This document shows positions 63,609-64,000 of a stretch of 64,000 bases of DNA, piece by piece; position 1 is the stretch's first letter, and each line of letters opens with the position of its first letter. Origin of the DNA: Pedobacter foliorum (GTDB lineage Bacteria > Bacteroidota > Bacteroidia > Sphingobacteriales > Sphingobacteriaceae); the NCBI RefSeq assembly GCF_013266735.1, contig NZ_JABSNU010000004.1, positions 186,001 through 250,000 on the forward strand, written 5' to 3'. Under the pieces are notes generated by a model. It saw nothing but the letters and a program-made list of their open reading frames with translations, had not been told where the DNA came from and made no database searches. Both the position numbers and the translations under genes were made by a program.

Positions 63609-64000
63609 ATGAATATTTTAAAAAATGAGACCAATAAAGGTCTGGATCTATTGTTGGTATTTATGATAATTACCCTAGTTGCAATGCTACTTAGCTCCTG
63701 CAAAAAAGAAGAGGTAAACACCACAGGGCTTTCCTCGGTAACCATTGTAAATGCATCACCTAATCTGGCAACTTACAATGCTTATTTAGATGGGACAAAA
63801 GTTATAGAAGGGGCACTTCCTTTTGGGGGTATTATTCCTTATTCTACATTAACAGCCGGAGATCACACCATAAAGTTTACGACAGAAACAGACCCAGTAG
63901 CACTGCTTACTAAAACTATAACAGTAGATGAGAACAAGGCATATTCTTTTTTTATCATTAACAGAAAAGAGGATATGGATGGTTTGTTGGTTTCAGATAG
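63609..64000 (+). CDS. DUF4397-type lipoprotein (3' end beyond the window)
   Basis: The frame opens at an ATG at 63609, 16 bases after the regulator stop, and is open for 130 codons to the right edge. The leader is unusually long: about 19 polar residues, then the hydrophobic VFMIITLVAMLLSSC with the lipobox and CKKEE. The mature part (SVTIVNASPNLATYNAYLDG, PYSTLTAGDHTIKF) matches the start of DUF4397 proteins, which have repeated immunoglobulin-like domains. A shorter leader could start at a later Met (VFMIITL). Likely an outer-membrane lipoprotein of unknown role. Confidence 0.82.
   Translation, partial: MNILKNETNKGLDLLLVFMIITLVAMLLSSCKKEEVNTTGLSSVTIVNASPNLATYNAYLDGTKVIEGALPFGGIIPYSTLTAGDHTIKFTTETDPVALLTKTITVDENKAYSFFIINRKEDMDGLLVSD

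Noticed and set aside
1..64000. CRISPR arrays, tRNA or rRNA genes, insertion sequences
   Set aside because: I saw no regularly spaced repeats, cloverleaf-like tracts, rRNA-like sequence or transposase frames. A tRNAscan or ISfinder search could confirm this.

Overview
The window looks like part of a Bacteroidota chromosome, most likely from a Pedobacter-like member of the Sphingobacteriaceae. This rests on low GC content, genes without clear Shine-Dalgarno sequences, several TAnnTTTG-type -7 boxes, and family content typical of the phylum: a GH92/GH130 pair, a TonB-dependent receptor with a carboxypeptidase-like N-terminal domain, DUF4249 and DUF4397 lipoproteins, and LytS/LytTR pairs. The species assignment is inference. 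No tRNA, rRNA, insertion sequence or CRISPR array was seen, and no stretch over 300 bases lacks a gene; the longest gap is the 249 bases at 50563-50811.

About two thirds of the window (1-42.4 kb) is a surface-polysaccharide locus with parts for more than one repeat unit. The left block (1-10.4 kb) holds glycosyltransferases, an acyltransferase, a Wzy-like polymerase and a Wzx flippase on the minus strand. An inserted plus-strand CDP-sugar cassette contains RfbF, two SDR proteins and an RfbC-type epimerase. Next come a WcaJ-type initiating transferase (10.6 kb), a CpsB-type phosphatase (minus strand) and the Wza-Wzc export and chain-length pair (12.9-16.1 kb). From 16.1 to about 40.4 kb the plus-strand genes are tightly packed and often overlap. 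They start with a UDP-HexNAc dehydrogenase and continue with a pseudaminic-acid-type nonulosonate pathway (PseB, PseC, an SpsF/PseF-like enzyme, PseG, a NeuD-like acyltransferase, PseI). Interleaved with it are an aldo/keto reductase, two SDRs, a metallophosphoesterase and an ATP-grasp ligase, which the textbook pathway does not need.

After the nonulosonate genes come a second Wzx, an unusual GT-B-like transferase with HP and serine-rich motifs, a second Wzy, a secreted beta-helix protein, AsnB, WecB, a heparinase II/III-fold protein without a signal peptide, and a GT4 enzyme. The block closes with a C4-reductase / WecA-like / WbpM-like module. The WecB, dehydrogenase and AsnB combination suggests an amidated N-acetyl-hexosaminuronic acid that the lyase-like protein might cleave. 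GlmS, which supplies glucosamine-6-phosphate for amino-sugar nucleotides, follows and ends in a very strong hairpin terminator at 44477-44510.

The last 20 kb is a mixed accessory region. It holds a lipoprotein, a LuxR-type response regulator divergent from a PhnD-like binding protein, a GH130/GH92 mannoside-degrading pair, an alpha/beta hydrolase, a LytS/LytTR pair, and a TolC-MacA-MacB type tripartite efflux operon. It ends with a TonB receptor, a DUF4249 lipoprotein, a second LytS/LytTR pair, and a DUF4397 lipoprotein cut by the window edge. A 21-bp-period direct repeat in front of the efflux operon is a plausible LytTR operator.
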